The translations under genes and the position numbers were made by a program. A DNA stretch of 64,000 bases from Nocardioides humilatus (GTDB lineage: Bacteria; Actinomycetota; Actinomycetes; Propionibacteriales; Nocardioidaceae), in contig NZ_VUJV01000001.1 of NCBI RefSeq assembly GCF_008373755.1, forward strand, positions 124,001 to 188,000. The letters are read 5' to 3'. Position 1 is the first letter of the stretch. Every line of letters begins with the position of its first letter. The notes under the pieces were generated by a model. It ran no database searches, was not told the origin of the DNA, and saw only the letters and a list, made by a program, of their open reading frames with translations. Of the stretch, positions 51,522 through 60,175 are shown piece by piece.

Positions 51522-51919
51522 CCACCACCAAGCCGACCGTCCTGTTCGTCTGCGTCCACAACGCCGGCCGCTCCCAGATGGCCGCGGGCTACCTCCAACA
51601 CCTGGGCGGTGACCGCATCGAGGTCCTCTCCGCCGGCTCGCAGCCCGCCGACCAGATCAACCCGGTGGCGGTCGAGGCGATGCGCGAGGAAGGCATCGAC
51701 ATCACCACCGCGCAGCCCAAGGTGCTGACTACCGAGGCCGTGCAGGACTCCGACGTCGTGATCACGATGGGCTGCGGCGACGCCTGCCCCTACTTCCCCG
51801 GCAAGCGCTACGAGGACTGGAAGCTTGACGACCCCGCCGGGCAGGGCATCGAATCGGTCCGCCCGATCCGCGACGAGATCAAGAAGCGCGTCGAGGCCCT
51901 CCTGTCCGAGCTGGCCTGA
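51518..51919 (+). CDS. arsC: Arsenate reductase, thioredoxin/LMW-PTPase type
   Basis: A 133-residue enzyme of the low-molecular-weight phosphatase fold. The P-loop C12-VHNAGR18-S has the required C-x5-R, and further Cys in MGCGDACPYFPG provide the disulfide relay. It reduces arsenate to arsenite, which the adjacent channel would release. GAGGA stands before the ATG, which overlaps the channel gene stop. It ends the arsR-aqpS-arsC operon. Confidence 0.92.
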   Translation: MTTTKPTVLFVCVHNAGRSQMAAGYLQHLGGDRIEVLSAGSQPADQINPVAVEAMREEGIDITTAQPKVLTTEAVQDSDVVITMGCGDACPYFPGKRYEDWKLDDPAGQGIESVRPIRDEIKKRVEALLSELA

Positions 51920-51995
51920 ACCGACGTCGACCGATGAGAAGCGCCCGCGCGGGCGGTCGAAGCACGCGACGGTCGATCGACGAACGGGAGACACG

Positions 51996-53165
51996 ATGAG
52001 CGACATCAAGGTGCTCGTGACGGGCGCGAGCATCGCCGGCCCCGCGCTGGCGCACTGGCTGCAGCGACGAGGTGCCACGGTCACCGTGGTCGAGCAGGCA
52101 CCAGAGCTGCGACCGGGCGGCCAGGCCGTCGATGCGCGCGGGGTGGCCAAGGAAGTCATCCGGCGGATGGGCCTCGACGCAGAGGTGCGGGCGGCCTGCA
52201 CCGACACCGCCGGCGCCTACTCCGTCGATGCCGACGGCAACGTGCTCGAGACGTTCCGGGCGGAGGACGACGGCGGCGACGGCTACATCTCCGAGATCGA
52301 GATCCTGCGCGGCGACCTGTCCCAGGTCCTGTACGACGACACCCGCGACAGCGTCGACTACGGCTTCGGCGACCGCATCAGCGAGCTCACCCAGGACGCC
52401 GACGGGGTCGACGTGACCTTCGCGAGTGGCGGTCGACGGCGCTTCGACCTCGTCATCGGCGCCGACGGGCTGCACTCCCCGCTCCGGTCGATGGTCTTCG
52501 GGCGGCGCGAGCAGTTCGTCCGGCACCTCGGTCTCGTGCTTGCCTTCTACACCGTGCCCAACGAGTTCGGGATCGACCGCTGGATGTACGACTACCAGGC
52601 AGAAGGACGCTGGGCCGGCCTGCGACCCGCCGGTGACACCGATCGAGCGATCGCCATGCTGTCCTTCCCCTCCCCCGCCTTCGACATCGACCACCGCGAC
52701 ATCGACGCCCAGAAGGCGCTGCTGCGTGAAGAGATGGCCGGCTTCGGGTGGCGGACGTCCGAGATCCTGGCGCACCTGGACGACACTCCCGACTTCTACC
52801 TGGACCAGGTCGCCCAGGTGGTGATGGACCACTGGCACGTCGGCAGGGTGGGCCTGCTCGGCGACGCGGCGTTCTGCGCGTCCCCGATGTCCGGCGCAGG
52901 CACCGGGCTCGCCCTGGTCGGCGCCTACCTGCTGGCCGGCGAGCTCGCCGGAGCCGACTGGGACCCCGAGATCGGCTTCGCCGGCTACCGGGAACGGATG
53001 CGCTCCTACGTCGAGGCCAACCAGGAGATGGGCCGCCTCCACGTAGAGATGCTCACCGCCACGGGATCCGAACCGCCCGAGCCCGACATGGACGCCCTCA
53101 CCGCCCTCATCGAACGCGCCGTCGGAGGCCCGGAGCTACCTAGCTACGAAGGCCTCAGGGCGTGA
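51996..53165 (+). CDS. FAD-dependent aromatic-type monooxygenase
   Basis: A 389-residue class A flavoprotein monooxygenase. GASIAGPALAHWL binds FAD near the start, DLVIGADGLHSPLR is the DG motif, and GLLGDAAFCASPMSGAGTGLALVGAYLLAGEL (abbreviated) is the third FAD region. Relatives hydroxylate aromatic compounds or antibiotics such as tetracycline and rifampicin. GGGAGACACG leads to the ATG. A TetR gene converges with it (11-base overlap). Confidence 0.88.
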   Translation: MSDIKVLVTGASIAGPALAHWLQRRGATVTVVEQAPELRPGGQAVDARGVAKEVIRRMGLDAEVRAACTDTAGAYSVDADGNVLETFRAEDDGGDGYISEIEILRGDLSQVLYDDTRDSVDYGFGDRISELTQDADGVDVTFASGGRRRFDLVIGADGLHSPLRSMVFGRREQFVRHLGLVLAFYTVPNEFGIDRWMYDYQAEGRWAGLRPAGDTDRAIAMLSFPSPAFDIDHRDIDAQKALLREEMAGFGWRTSEILAHLDDTPDFYLDQVAQVVMDHWHVGRVGLLGDAAFCASPMSGAGTGLALVGAYLLAGELAGADWDPEIGFAGYRERMRSYVEANQEMGRLHVEMLTATGSEPPEPDMDALTALIERAVGGPELPSYEGLRA

Positions 53166-53805
53166 GCGCGCGGCGCACCGACTCGGCGGCGCGCCCCGGG
53201 TCGTCGCCCTCGCCCACGAGGAGGTCGACGAGGAGCGGACCGAGCACCCGCTCCGCACTGCGGACCGGCTCGAGGTAACCGGCGCTCTCGAGCAGCACGT
53301 AGCCGTGGACGATCGTCCACCACCGCACGGCGAGGGCCGAGCCACCGGCGTCGCGCACGCGCCCCTCGGCGACAGCGCGGCCGAGCACGTCTGCGACCCT
53401 GTCCAGCGTGTCGCGGCGGCCCAGGTCGAAGCGTTCGGGTGCGCCCGGTCGATAGACGCCCATCGGCGCCACGCCGAACATGACGGCATAGAGCTCGGGG
53501 TTGTCCCTCGCGTTCTCGACGTAGGCCACGGTCTGCAGCGCCAGGTGCGTGGCCGGATCCGGGTCCGAAAGATCGGCGAAGCGACGGGCGAGGCGTGCGA
53601 AGCCCTCCTCGACCACCGCCAGCACCAACGCCTCCATCGATCCGAAGTGCGTGTAGACCGACATCGTCGAGGTGCCGGCTCGCGCTGCGACCTTGCGCGC
53701 GCTCAGGCTCGCTGCTCCACCCGTAGCAATCAGGGCGGCCGCTGCCTCGGTGAGGCGCTCGCGCATGCCGCCGACCGCGGTGACGTCGCCCACAGAACTC
53801 GACAT
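53155..53805 (-). CDS. TetR-family transcriptional regulator
   Basis: A 216-residue regulator with an N-terminal helix-turn-helix (LSARKVAARAGTSTMSVYTHFGS, abbreviated) and a ligand domain with YAVMFGVAPMG. Its likely target is the divergent DUF2306 gene, since the two starts are only 55 bases apart. ATG 53805 is seven bases after a GATACT hexamer. The ligand is unknown. Confidence 0.87.
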   Translation of the reverse strand: MSSSVGDVTAVGGMRERLTEAAAALIATGGAASLSARKVAARAGTSTMSVYTHFGSMEALVLAVVEEGFARLARRFADLSDPDPATHLALQTVAYVENARDNPELYAVMFGVAPMGVYRPGAPERFDLGRRDTLDRVADVLGRAVAEGRVRDAGGSALAVRWWTIVHGYVLLESAGYLEPVRSAERVLGPLLVDLLVGEGDDPGRAAESVRRALTP

Positions 53806-53860
53806 GGGACCAAGTATCCATGACACTCGTTATTACAACTGTTATTCGGAGGTCTTGAGC

Positions 53861-55039
53861 GTGAGCACCACGATGAAGAACCGCGCGGCCCTCGTCGGCT
53901 GGGCGGCGATCACCGCGTTGGCCGTGTTCTACGCACCGATGGCGATCGAATACACCTGGCGCCTGTTCCACCCCGGATCCCCCGAGCTCTGGAACCACGC
54001 CTACGCCGGAATCGTCGACCACGACGAGGCCTACGGGAGCGGCTCGATCCATGCCGTCGAGGCGACGCGCTACGCCGACAACCGATGGACCCTGCTCTTC
54101 CACACGACGACGGGCGGCGTGGCGATCCTGCTCTTCGCGGCCCAGTTCTCCTCACGGCTCCGCCGCAACCTGCGTCGCCACCGGATCCTCGGCAGGGTGG
54201 CGCTGAGCGTCGCGCTGATCGGGATGCTGGGCGCGATGGTCTACCTGCTCGCCGTCGGACCGCACGGCACCTTCGACGGGCCGGCGTTCCATCTCCAGCT
54301 CTGGGCACTCGCGATCGGCACGACCATCGCGATCGTGCTCGGCTTCGCCGCCGTACGACAGCGTCAGATCGCTATGCACCAAGCGCTGATGGCCTACGCC
54401 TTCGCGCTGCTGCTGACCGCACCCCTGCTCCGGGTCGCCTACCTGGTCCTCGGCAGCGCCTGGCCCGACAGCACCCAGCTCGAGACCAACCTCGCGGGCG
54501 CCGCCTTCCTCGCGACCTGGGCGCCGTTCGGCGCCTTCCTCGCTGCACGCGGGATGGACCACACGGAGCGCCGCAGCGCGGGCATCCGCCCGCTGCCCGG
54601 GCGACGTCTCGACATCGCGATGGCGGTGACGGCAGCCGTCGCAACGGCAGGACTCGGCGCGTCGTACCGTTCTGCCTTCGGTTCGCTCGACCGGGTCACC
54701 ACGACGAGCATCGTCGCACTCGTCGCCGCCGTCGCCGTTGCGTCGACGAACCTCCTCGCCGCGCGCAGGCTCGGTCGACCCGCGGCTGCCGACGAGTGGC
54801 GCACCATGCTCCTCGCGCTCGCCGCTGCGCCCCTGGCCACGTTGATCCTCTGGCAGGTCTACGCCATCTCATTCAGCGACGCCGATGCGTTCGGAGGCGC
54901 TCTGCTGACCGGTCCGGCGGTCCCGGTGAGCTTGGGCTTCCTGGTCGTGACGTGGCGGCGGCGCCGGGTCCGCCGCCCAGAGCCGACCACGGACTGGGAT
55001 TTTCACCCGCCCACGGATGAGGTTGCTGCACCGGTGTAG
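53861..55039 (+). CDS. DUF2306 multi-helix membrane protein
   Basis: A 392-residue protein with about ten membrane helices. The first half has the DUF2306-like LLFHTTTGGVAILLFAAQF, then HRILGRVAL and RQIAMHQALMAYAFAL, where His residues in helices could bind haem. Function is unknown. GTG 53861 has GGAGGT seven bases upstream. The gap to the divergent TetR gene is AT-rich and repeats GTTATT twice, which may be the TetR site. Confidence 0.78.
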   Translation: MSTTMKNRAALVGWAAITALAVFYAPMAIEYTWRLFHPGSPELWNHAYAGIVDHDEAYGSGSIHAVEATRYADNRWTLLFHTTTGGVAILLFAAQFSSRLRRNLRRHRILGRVALSVALIGMLGAMVYLLAVGPHGTFDGPAFHLQLWALAIGTTIAIVLGFAAVRQRQIAMHQALMAYAFALLLTAPLLRVAYLVLGSAWPDSTQLETNLAGAAFLATWAPFGAFLAARGMDHTERRSAGIRPLPGRRLDIAMAVTAAVATAGLGASYRSAFGSLDRVTTTSIVALVAAVAVASTNLLAARRLGRPAAADEWRTMLLALAAAPLATLILWQVYAISFSDADAFGGALLTGPAVPVSLGFLVVTWRRRRVRRPEPTTDWDFHPPTDEVAAPV

Positions 55040-55073
55040 GAAGGTGGGCCGAAGCCGACCGAGGAGACACACG

Positions 55074-56801
55074 ATGGCGCTCTCAGCCAAGGACCTGCTG
55101 ATCAACCCCCGCACCTACGACCCGCAGTTCGATGCCGAGACCCGGAGGCTGCTGACCGCGACGGTTGAGCACTTCGAGACCCGCGGCCTGGCCAAGCTCG
55201 TCGACGACTATCACTCGAAGGCCTGGTACGACGACTTCCTCGACTTCGTCGCCAAGGAGAAGGTCTTCGCCACCTTCATGACCCCGGCGCGCGACGCCGA
55301 CGGTGACGCCGACAAGCGATGGGACACCGCTCGGGTCGCGGCGATGTCGGAGCTGCTCGGGTTCTACGGCCTCTCCTACTGGTACCCGTGGCAGGTCACC
55401 TGCCTCGGCCTCGGACCGGTCTGGCAGAGCGGCAACGACGGCGCCCGGGCGCGCGCCGCGGCCGCTCTCGACGCCGGTGGCGTCGCGGCCTTCGGTCTGT
55501 CCGAGCGCGACCACGGCGCCGACATCTACTCCAGCGACATGGTGCTGGCCCCGCAGGCCGACGGCACCTTCCTGGCCACCGGCGGCAAGTACTACATCGG
55601 CAACGGCAACGTCGCCTCCACCGTGTCGGTCTTCGGCCGCATCGACGGCGTCGAGGGCCAGGACCAGTACGTCTTCTTCTACGCCGACAGCAGCCACCCG
55701 GCGTACCACCTCGTCCAGAACGTGGTGCCCAACCAGAACTACGTCTCCGAGTTCCGGCTCGAGGACTACCCGGTCAGCGAGGCCGACATCCTGCACCGCG
55801 GCGACGACGCCTTCAGCGCGGCGCTCAACACCGTCAATGTCGGCAAGTTCAACCTCGGCTTCGGGGCGATCGGCCTGTGCACGCACGGCCTCTACGACTC
55901 GATCAAGCACGCCCACAACCGGGTGCTCTACGGCAAGCCGGTCACCGCGATGGCCCACATCCGCGAGACGTTCGTCGACTCCTACTGCCGCCTCATCGCG
56001 ATGAAGCTGTTCGGCGACCGCGCCATCGACTACTTCCGTACGGCGAGCCCGGACGACCGCCGCTACCTGCTCTACGTGCCCGTCACCAAGATGAAGGTGA
56101 CCGACGAGGGCGAGAAGGTGATGGTCCAGCTCGGCAACATCGTCGCGGCGAAGGGCTTCGAGAAGGACAACTTCATCGCGATCGCCAAATACGACACCAC
56201 CTGCCTCCCCCGGCTCGAGGGCACGGTCGCGATCAACCTCGGGCTGGTCATGAAGTTCATGCCGGCCTACCTCTTCCTGCCCGAGGAGATGCCCGAGGTG
56301 CCGACCGTGCAGGGCGCGAAGGACGACGACTTCCTCTTCCGCCAGGGCCCGACGCGCGGCCTCGGCAAGGTCCGCTTCCACGACTGGCGTGCGGCCTACG
56401 CGGCGGCCCAGGACATCCCCAACGTTGCCGTCTTCACCGAGCAGGCCGAGCTCTTCACCCAGCTGCTGATGACCGCCGCTCCCGACGCGGAGCAACAGCA
56501 GGACATGGACTTCCTGCTCGCCCTCGGCGACATCTTCGCGCTCATCGTCTACGGCCAGGGCATCCTCGAGCAGGCGAAGCTCCGCGACATCGAGCCCGAC
56601 ATCATCGACGCGATCTTCGGTGTCCTCATCAAGGACTTCTCCCGCGGCTGCATCACGATGCACGGCAAGGACTCCTCGACGCTCGCCCAGCAGGAGTGGG
56701 CGATGTCGGCGATCCGCAAGCCGGTGGTCGACGCCGAGCGCTTCGGCCGGGTGTGGGACGAGATCGTCTCGCTGGCGGACGCCTACGCGATGAACCCCTG
56801 A
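55074..56801 (+). CDS. Large acyl-CoA dehydrogenase-family protein
   Basis: A 575-residue flavoprotein, longer than typical acyl-CoA dehydrogenases (about 390). FGLSERDHGADIYSSDM and KYYIGNGNVAS are the FAD and substrate strands; the C-terminal third is an extra helical region. Relatives of this length act on long or unusual acyl-CoA esters. GAGGAG lies upstream of the ATG. It stands 34 bases after the DUF2306 gene and could be co-transcribed. Confidence 0.86.
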   Translation: MALSAKDLLINPRTYDPQFDAETRRLLTATVEHFETRGLAKLVDDYHSKAWYDDFLDFVAKEKVFATFMTPARDADGDADKRWDTARVAAMSELLGFYGLSYWYPWQVTCLGLGPVWQSGNDGARARAAAALDAGGVAAFGLSERDHGADIYSSDMVLAPQADGTFLATGGKYYIGNGNVASTVSVFGRIDGVEGQDQYVFFYADSSHPAYHLVQNVVPNQNYVSEFRLEDYPVSEADILHRGDDAFSAALNTVNVGKFNLGFGAIGLCTHGLYDSIKHAHNRVLYGKPVTAMAHIRETFVDSYCRLIAMKLFGDRAIDYFRTASPDDRRYLLYVPVTKMKVTDEGEKVMVQLGNIVAAKGFEKDNFIAIAKYDTTCLPRLEGTVAINLGLVMKFMPAYLFLPEEMPEVPTVQGAKDDDFLFRQGPTRGLGKVRFHDWRAAYAAAQDIPNVAVFTEQAELFTQLLMTAAPDAEQQQDMDFLLALGDIFALIVYGQGILEQAKLRDIEPDIIDAIFGVLIKDFSRGCITMHGKDSSTLAQQEWAMSAIRKPVVDAERFGRVWDEIVSLADAYAMNP

Positions 56802-56828
56802 TCCCGCACCGGCCGGAGCGCGAGCGCG

Positions 56829-57605
56829 TCAGTCGTCAGGGTTGCCGATCACCTTGACCTTGACCGATGCCTTGAGCGGCCGGTGGTCGGGATCGCCGCT
56901 GTAGTACGCGGTGATCGTGTCCTGACGAGAGTTCGAGCCGTTGCCGAAGGGCGTGTAGTGGACGGTGCAACCGACGATGCTCGGATCAGGGACGGTGACG
57001 ACGTCGCAGGTCGGGCCCGGCAAACCGAATTGCCGCGGGAACTTGAACTTGACCGTCCCGGTCGGGTGGCCGGGGTCGTCACCGTCGACGGACAGGATCA
57101 TCGTGCACAGGGTCTCGCCTCCGGCAGGGACCGAGTAGCCGCACGTCAGGAGGTAGAGGTGCGTCTCCCGTCGGGGCGGCACGTTGATGTAGGCGTAGTT
57201 GAACGAGGTGTAGCTCGTCGGCCGGTGGGTGCTGTCACCGGTGTACTTGCCGGTGATCTTGTCCCTCCGGGTGGCCGAGCCCTCACCCTGCGGGGTGTAG
57301 ACGACGCCACAAGTGCTCTCGGTCGGCGTGATCACCTGCAGCTCGCACGTCGACCAGCTCAGCCCGCCTGGCTTGGACGATGAGATCTTCACGGTGCCGG
57401 TCGGTGCGGTGTCGCCGAACACGTTGAACGCGCACAGCCCCGAGTGACCCTCCTGGATCGACTCCGAACACGTGACGGTGATCGTCGTGAACTCCTTGGC
57501 CGCCTGGGCCGGCGCCGCCGTCACGGCGAGGCCGGCTGCCGCCGCGATCAGCGAAACGGCCAGGACGGAGCTGCGGCGAAGCGTTGGTGCCAACTGAAGG
57601 TTCAT
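56829..57605 (-). CDS. Secreted Ig-like repeat protein 1
   Basis: A 258-residue exported protein with a Sec signal (about 1-35, ending AQA) and two beta-rich repeats of roughly 105 residues. Each repeat carries CxxSI..GxxxLCxFNV or a similar Cys pair and ends with YTPxGxGSxxRxDxITxxYxGD, which resembles Ig-like Big_3_5 units. There is no enzyme motif or cell-wall anchor. A paralogue lies 108 bases upstream. The leader is nearly identical in both. Confidence 0.78.
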   Translation of the reverse strand: MNLQLAPTLRRSSVLAVSLIAAAAGLAVTAAPAQAAKEFTTITVTCSESIQEGHSGLCAFNVFGDTAPTGTVKISSSKPGGLSWSTCELQVITPTESTCGVVYTPQGEGSATRRDKITGKYTGDSTHRPTSYTSFNYAYINVPPRRETHLYLLTCGYSVPAGGETLCTMILSVDGDDPGHPTGTVKFKFPRQFGLPGPTCDVVTVPDPSIVGCTVHYTPFGNGSNSRQDTITAYYSGDPDHRPLKASVKVKVIGNPDD

Positions 57606-57659
57606 CGGTCATCCCCATGGTCAGCCCGAGAGTCCTGGATCGACGGTAGGACGCTTTAC
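57603..57659 (-). promoter_or_regulatory. Conserved 57-base leader, copy 1
   Basis: This stretch, from the ATG to CTTTAC, differs at only two positions from the leader of the paralogous gene (58485-58541). It holds the -10-like TACCGT (57643-57648, minus strand) and GGGGATGACCG before the ATG. Confidence 0.7.
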
Positions 57660-57713
57660 TTCAACCGGCATGACCCATCCGGATGATCCCGATGTGTTCT
57701 GCGCCACGCATCC

Positions 57714-58487
57714 TCAGCCGTCGGAGTTCTTCGGCACGCGGACGCGCACCGACGCCTTGAACGGGCGATAGTTCTCATCGCCGAGGTAGGTCGCGGTGAT
57801 CTTGTCGCGCCGTCCGGGCGATCCGCCTCCGACGGGCGAGTAACCGACCGAGCAGGCAACCACACCAGGGAAGGAGGGGAAGAGGTAGCACTCGGACTCG
57901 ACCAGACCGACCTGCCGCGATGTCTTGAACTGGACCGTGCCGCTCGGCGTCGGGACCTCGAAGGACTCCGAATCCATCACGATGCTGCAGATGCCCTCGC
58001 CGCCGGCCGTGATGGCGTCGCCGCAGCTCAGGCCGACGAGGCTCGCTTCTCGTCGGGGCGTCACGCTGATGGAGGTGGACGTGCTCGGACGGTAGCTCGG
58101 CGGCGCATGGAGGTCGTCACCCTTGTACTTGCCGGTGACCTTGTCCTGACGCGTGTCCGACCCGTTCCCCTTCGGGGTGTAGGCCACCTGGCAGGTGCTC
58201 TCGTCGGTGGTGATCTGCTGCAGCGTGCACTCCTCCGGCGTCAGCTCACCCTTGGGTGCTGAGACCTTCACGACGCCGGTCGGCGCGACGCCGATGCTGC
58301 TGGTGACGTTGAACGCGCAGATACCCGTCTGCCCCTCCTTGATCGACGGAGAGCAGGTGACGGTCATCGACGTGTAGGCCTTGGCCTCGGCAGGTGACGG
58401 CGTGGCCACGAGGCCGGCCGCGGCTGCCAACACAGCAATGGCCGCGGTGGAACTGCGGCGAAGGGTTGAGGTGAGCTGAAGGTTCAT
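57714..58487 (-). CDS. Secreted Ig-like repeat protein 2
   Basis: A 257-residue paralogue of the gene downstream. The signal peptide starts MNLQL in both and ends AEA here. Two beta-rich repeats carry paired Cys and the closing YTPKGNGSDTRQDKVTGKYKG or a similar block. The proteins have clearly diverged while the leaders have not. Function is unknown; surface adhesion or an envelope role would be a guess. Confidence 0.78.
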   Translation of the reverse strand: MNLQLTSTLRRSSTAAIAVLAAAAGLVATPSPAEAKAYTSMTVTCSPSIKEGQTGICAFNVTSSIGVAPTGVVKVSAPKGELTPEECTLQQITTDESTCQVAYTPKGNGSDTRQDKVTGKYKGDDLHAPPSYRPSTSTSISVTPRREASLVGLSCGDAITAGGEGICSIVMDSESFEVPTPSGTVQFKTSRQVGLVESECYLFPSFPGVVACSVGYSPVGGGSPGRRDKITATYLGDENYRPFKASVRVRVPKNSDG

Positions 58488-58541
58488 CGGTCGTCCCCAT
58501 GGTCAGCCCGAGAGTCCTGGACCGACGGTAGGACGCTTTAC
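58485..58541 (-). promoter_or_regulatory. Conserved 57-base leader, copy 2
   Basis: The counterpart of 57603-57659, with TACCGT at 58525-58530 on the minus strand. Identity stops abruptly after CTTTAC, which marks either the upstream limit of the promoter or the end of the duplicated unit. Confidence 0.7.
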
Positions 58542-58605
58542 CCCTGACCGACATGCTCCGATCAGGGGATCCGCGTGTGTCGTGCACCACGTCGACCGAC
58601 GAGTG

Positions 58606-60096
58606 TCAGTGTGCGAGGACCGCCGCGCCCGCAACGACGGCGGGCGTCGCGAACTCCAGGAGGCCGTCGTCGACCGGGTCCTCGACGAGCATCTTCGAGT
58701 CCTTGCCGTAGTGCATGAGCACCTTCCACGGGCTCGTCGATCCCTGCCGCGGGAAGGTGTCCTTGGCACGCTGCACGTAGCCGGACTGCAGCCCGTCGAC
58801 CATGCCGCTGTCCAGCCGCGAGCCGTCGGCGTCGCGAGGCGTGACGACCGCATGTCCGTTGCGCTCCATGTGCCGGAAGAGCCGGATCAGGTATTCACCC
58901 GCGATGTCGGACTTCAGGGTCCACGGTGCGTTCGTGTAGCCGAAGATCCAGGCCAGGTTGGGGATGTCCTCGACGAGCACCGCCTTGTAGGTCAGCTGGC
59001 TGCTCAGCGCCCGCGCCTCGCCGTCGACCGTGAGGTCGAGCCCCCCGAGCATCTGGACGTCGAGACCGGTGGCCGTGACGATGATGTCCGCCTCCAGGTG
59101 CTCGCCCGACTTCAGCAGGATGCCGTTCTTGGTGAACGTCTCGATGTGGCCGGTCGCGACCGACGCCTCGCCGGACTTCAGCACGCGGAACAGGTCGCCG
59201 TCCGGGACCGCGCAGAGCCGCTCGTCCCACGGCATGTAGCTCGGCGTGAAGTGGCGCATGTCGACGGCGGGACCGACCTTGCGGCGCACCTGGGACAGGA
59301 GGAACCGCCGCATCGCCTTGGGCCAGCGCCGGCAGGCCAGGTAGAGGCCCCGCTGGATCGCGATGTTGCGCTGCCGCGCGAACTTGTAGACCAGCCTGTC
59401 GGGCAGCACCTTCTCGAGCACCTGGGAGATCTTGTCCGTGCCCGGCACCGAGAAGACGTACGACGGCGAGCGCTGCAGCATCGTGACGTGCTCGGCCGTG
59501 CCGGCCATCGACGGCACCAAGGTGACCGCCGTGGCGCCGCTCCCGATGACGACGACCTTCTTGCCGGCGTAGTCGAGGTCCTCGGGCCAGTGCTGCGGGT
59601 GGATGCGCTGACCTTCGTACTGCTCCTCGCCCGGGAAGGACGGGAGGTAGCCGGCGTCGTAGTTGTAGTAGCCGGTGCAGCTGATCAGGAAGCCGCAGGT
59701 GTAGGTGCGCGTCTCCCCCGTCGCCTCGTGGAGGGCCGTCACCGTCCAGAGGTTCTCGGCGCTCGACCAGTCGGCCCCGACGATCTTCACCCCGTAGTGG
59801 ATCTTCTCGTCGATGCCGAACTCGCGCGCCGTGTCTGCGATGTACTCACGGATTGAGGCGCCCGGGGCGAGCACCTTCGTGTCGTGCCACGGGCGGAACT
59901 TGTAGCCGAACGTGAACATGTCGGAGTCGGAGCGGATGCCGGGATAGGTGAAGAGGTCCCAGGTGCCGCCGAGCCGCTCGCGGCGCTCGAGCACGGCGAG
60001 CGTCTTGTCGGGGAACTCGCTGGAGAGCTGGCAGGCGGTGCCGATGCCCGACAGGCCCGCGCCGATGATCAGGACGTCGAAGTGCGATGTGGTCAT
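58606..60096 (-). CDS. Baeyer-Villiger-type flavin monooxygenase
   Basis: A 496-residue NADPH-dependent monooxygenase. GAGLSGIGTACQL binds FAD, GSGATAVTLVPSM binds NADPH, and FPGEEQYEGQRIHPQHWPED carries the BVMO-like fingerprint (FPG...H-P-x-x-W-P). Relatives insert oxygen beside a ketone to give esters or lactones, for example in terpenoid or steroid degradation. The ATG lacks a Shine-Dalgarno. A PucR-type gene ends 79 bases upstream on the same strand and may control it. Confidence 0.88.
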   Translation of the reverse strand: MTTSHFDVLIIGAGLSGIGTACQLSSEFPDKTLAVLERRERLGGTWDLFTYPGIRSDSDMFTFGYKFRPWHDTKVLAPGASIREYIADTAREFGIDEKIHYGVKIVGADWSSAENLWTVTALHEATGETRTYTCGFLISCTGYYNYDAGYLPSFPGEEQYEGQRIHPQHWPEDLDYAGKKVVVIGSGATAVTLVPSMAGTAEHVTMLQRSPSYVFSVPGTDKISQVLEKVLPDRLVYKFARQRNIAIQRGLYLACRRWPKAMRRFLLSQVRRKVGPAVDMRHFTPSYMPWDERLCAVPDGDLFRVLKSGEASVATGHIETFTKNGILLKSGEHLEADIIVTATGLDVQMLGGLDLTVDGEARALSSQLTYKAVLVEDIPNLAWIFGYTNAPWTLKSDIAGEYLIRLFRHMERNGHAVVTPRDADGSRLDSGMVDGLQSGYVQRAKDTFPRQGSTSPWKVLMHYGKDSKMLVEDPVDDGLLEFATPAVVAGAAVLAH

Positions 60097-60175
60097 GCAA
60101 GAAGCGTGGGTGCAACGGCGCCGGAGGCCAATGTGCTTCGGCCTAGCAATCGGCTATGGCTATGTGCGACCGCCC

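Noticed and set aside
55083-56663. A 526-codon minus-strand frame opposite the acyl-CoA dehydrogenase.
   Set aside because: Antisense shadow of a gene with clear motifs. Low-complexity Val/Glu/Asp composition and no recognisable domain.
58041-58066. A GAGGCTCGCTTCTCG string that resembles the dispersed repeat.
   Set aside because: It lies within the coding region of the Ig-like protein and does not continue with the rest of the repeat.
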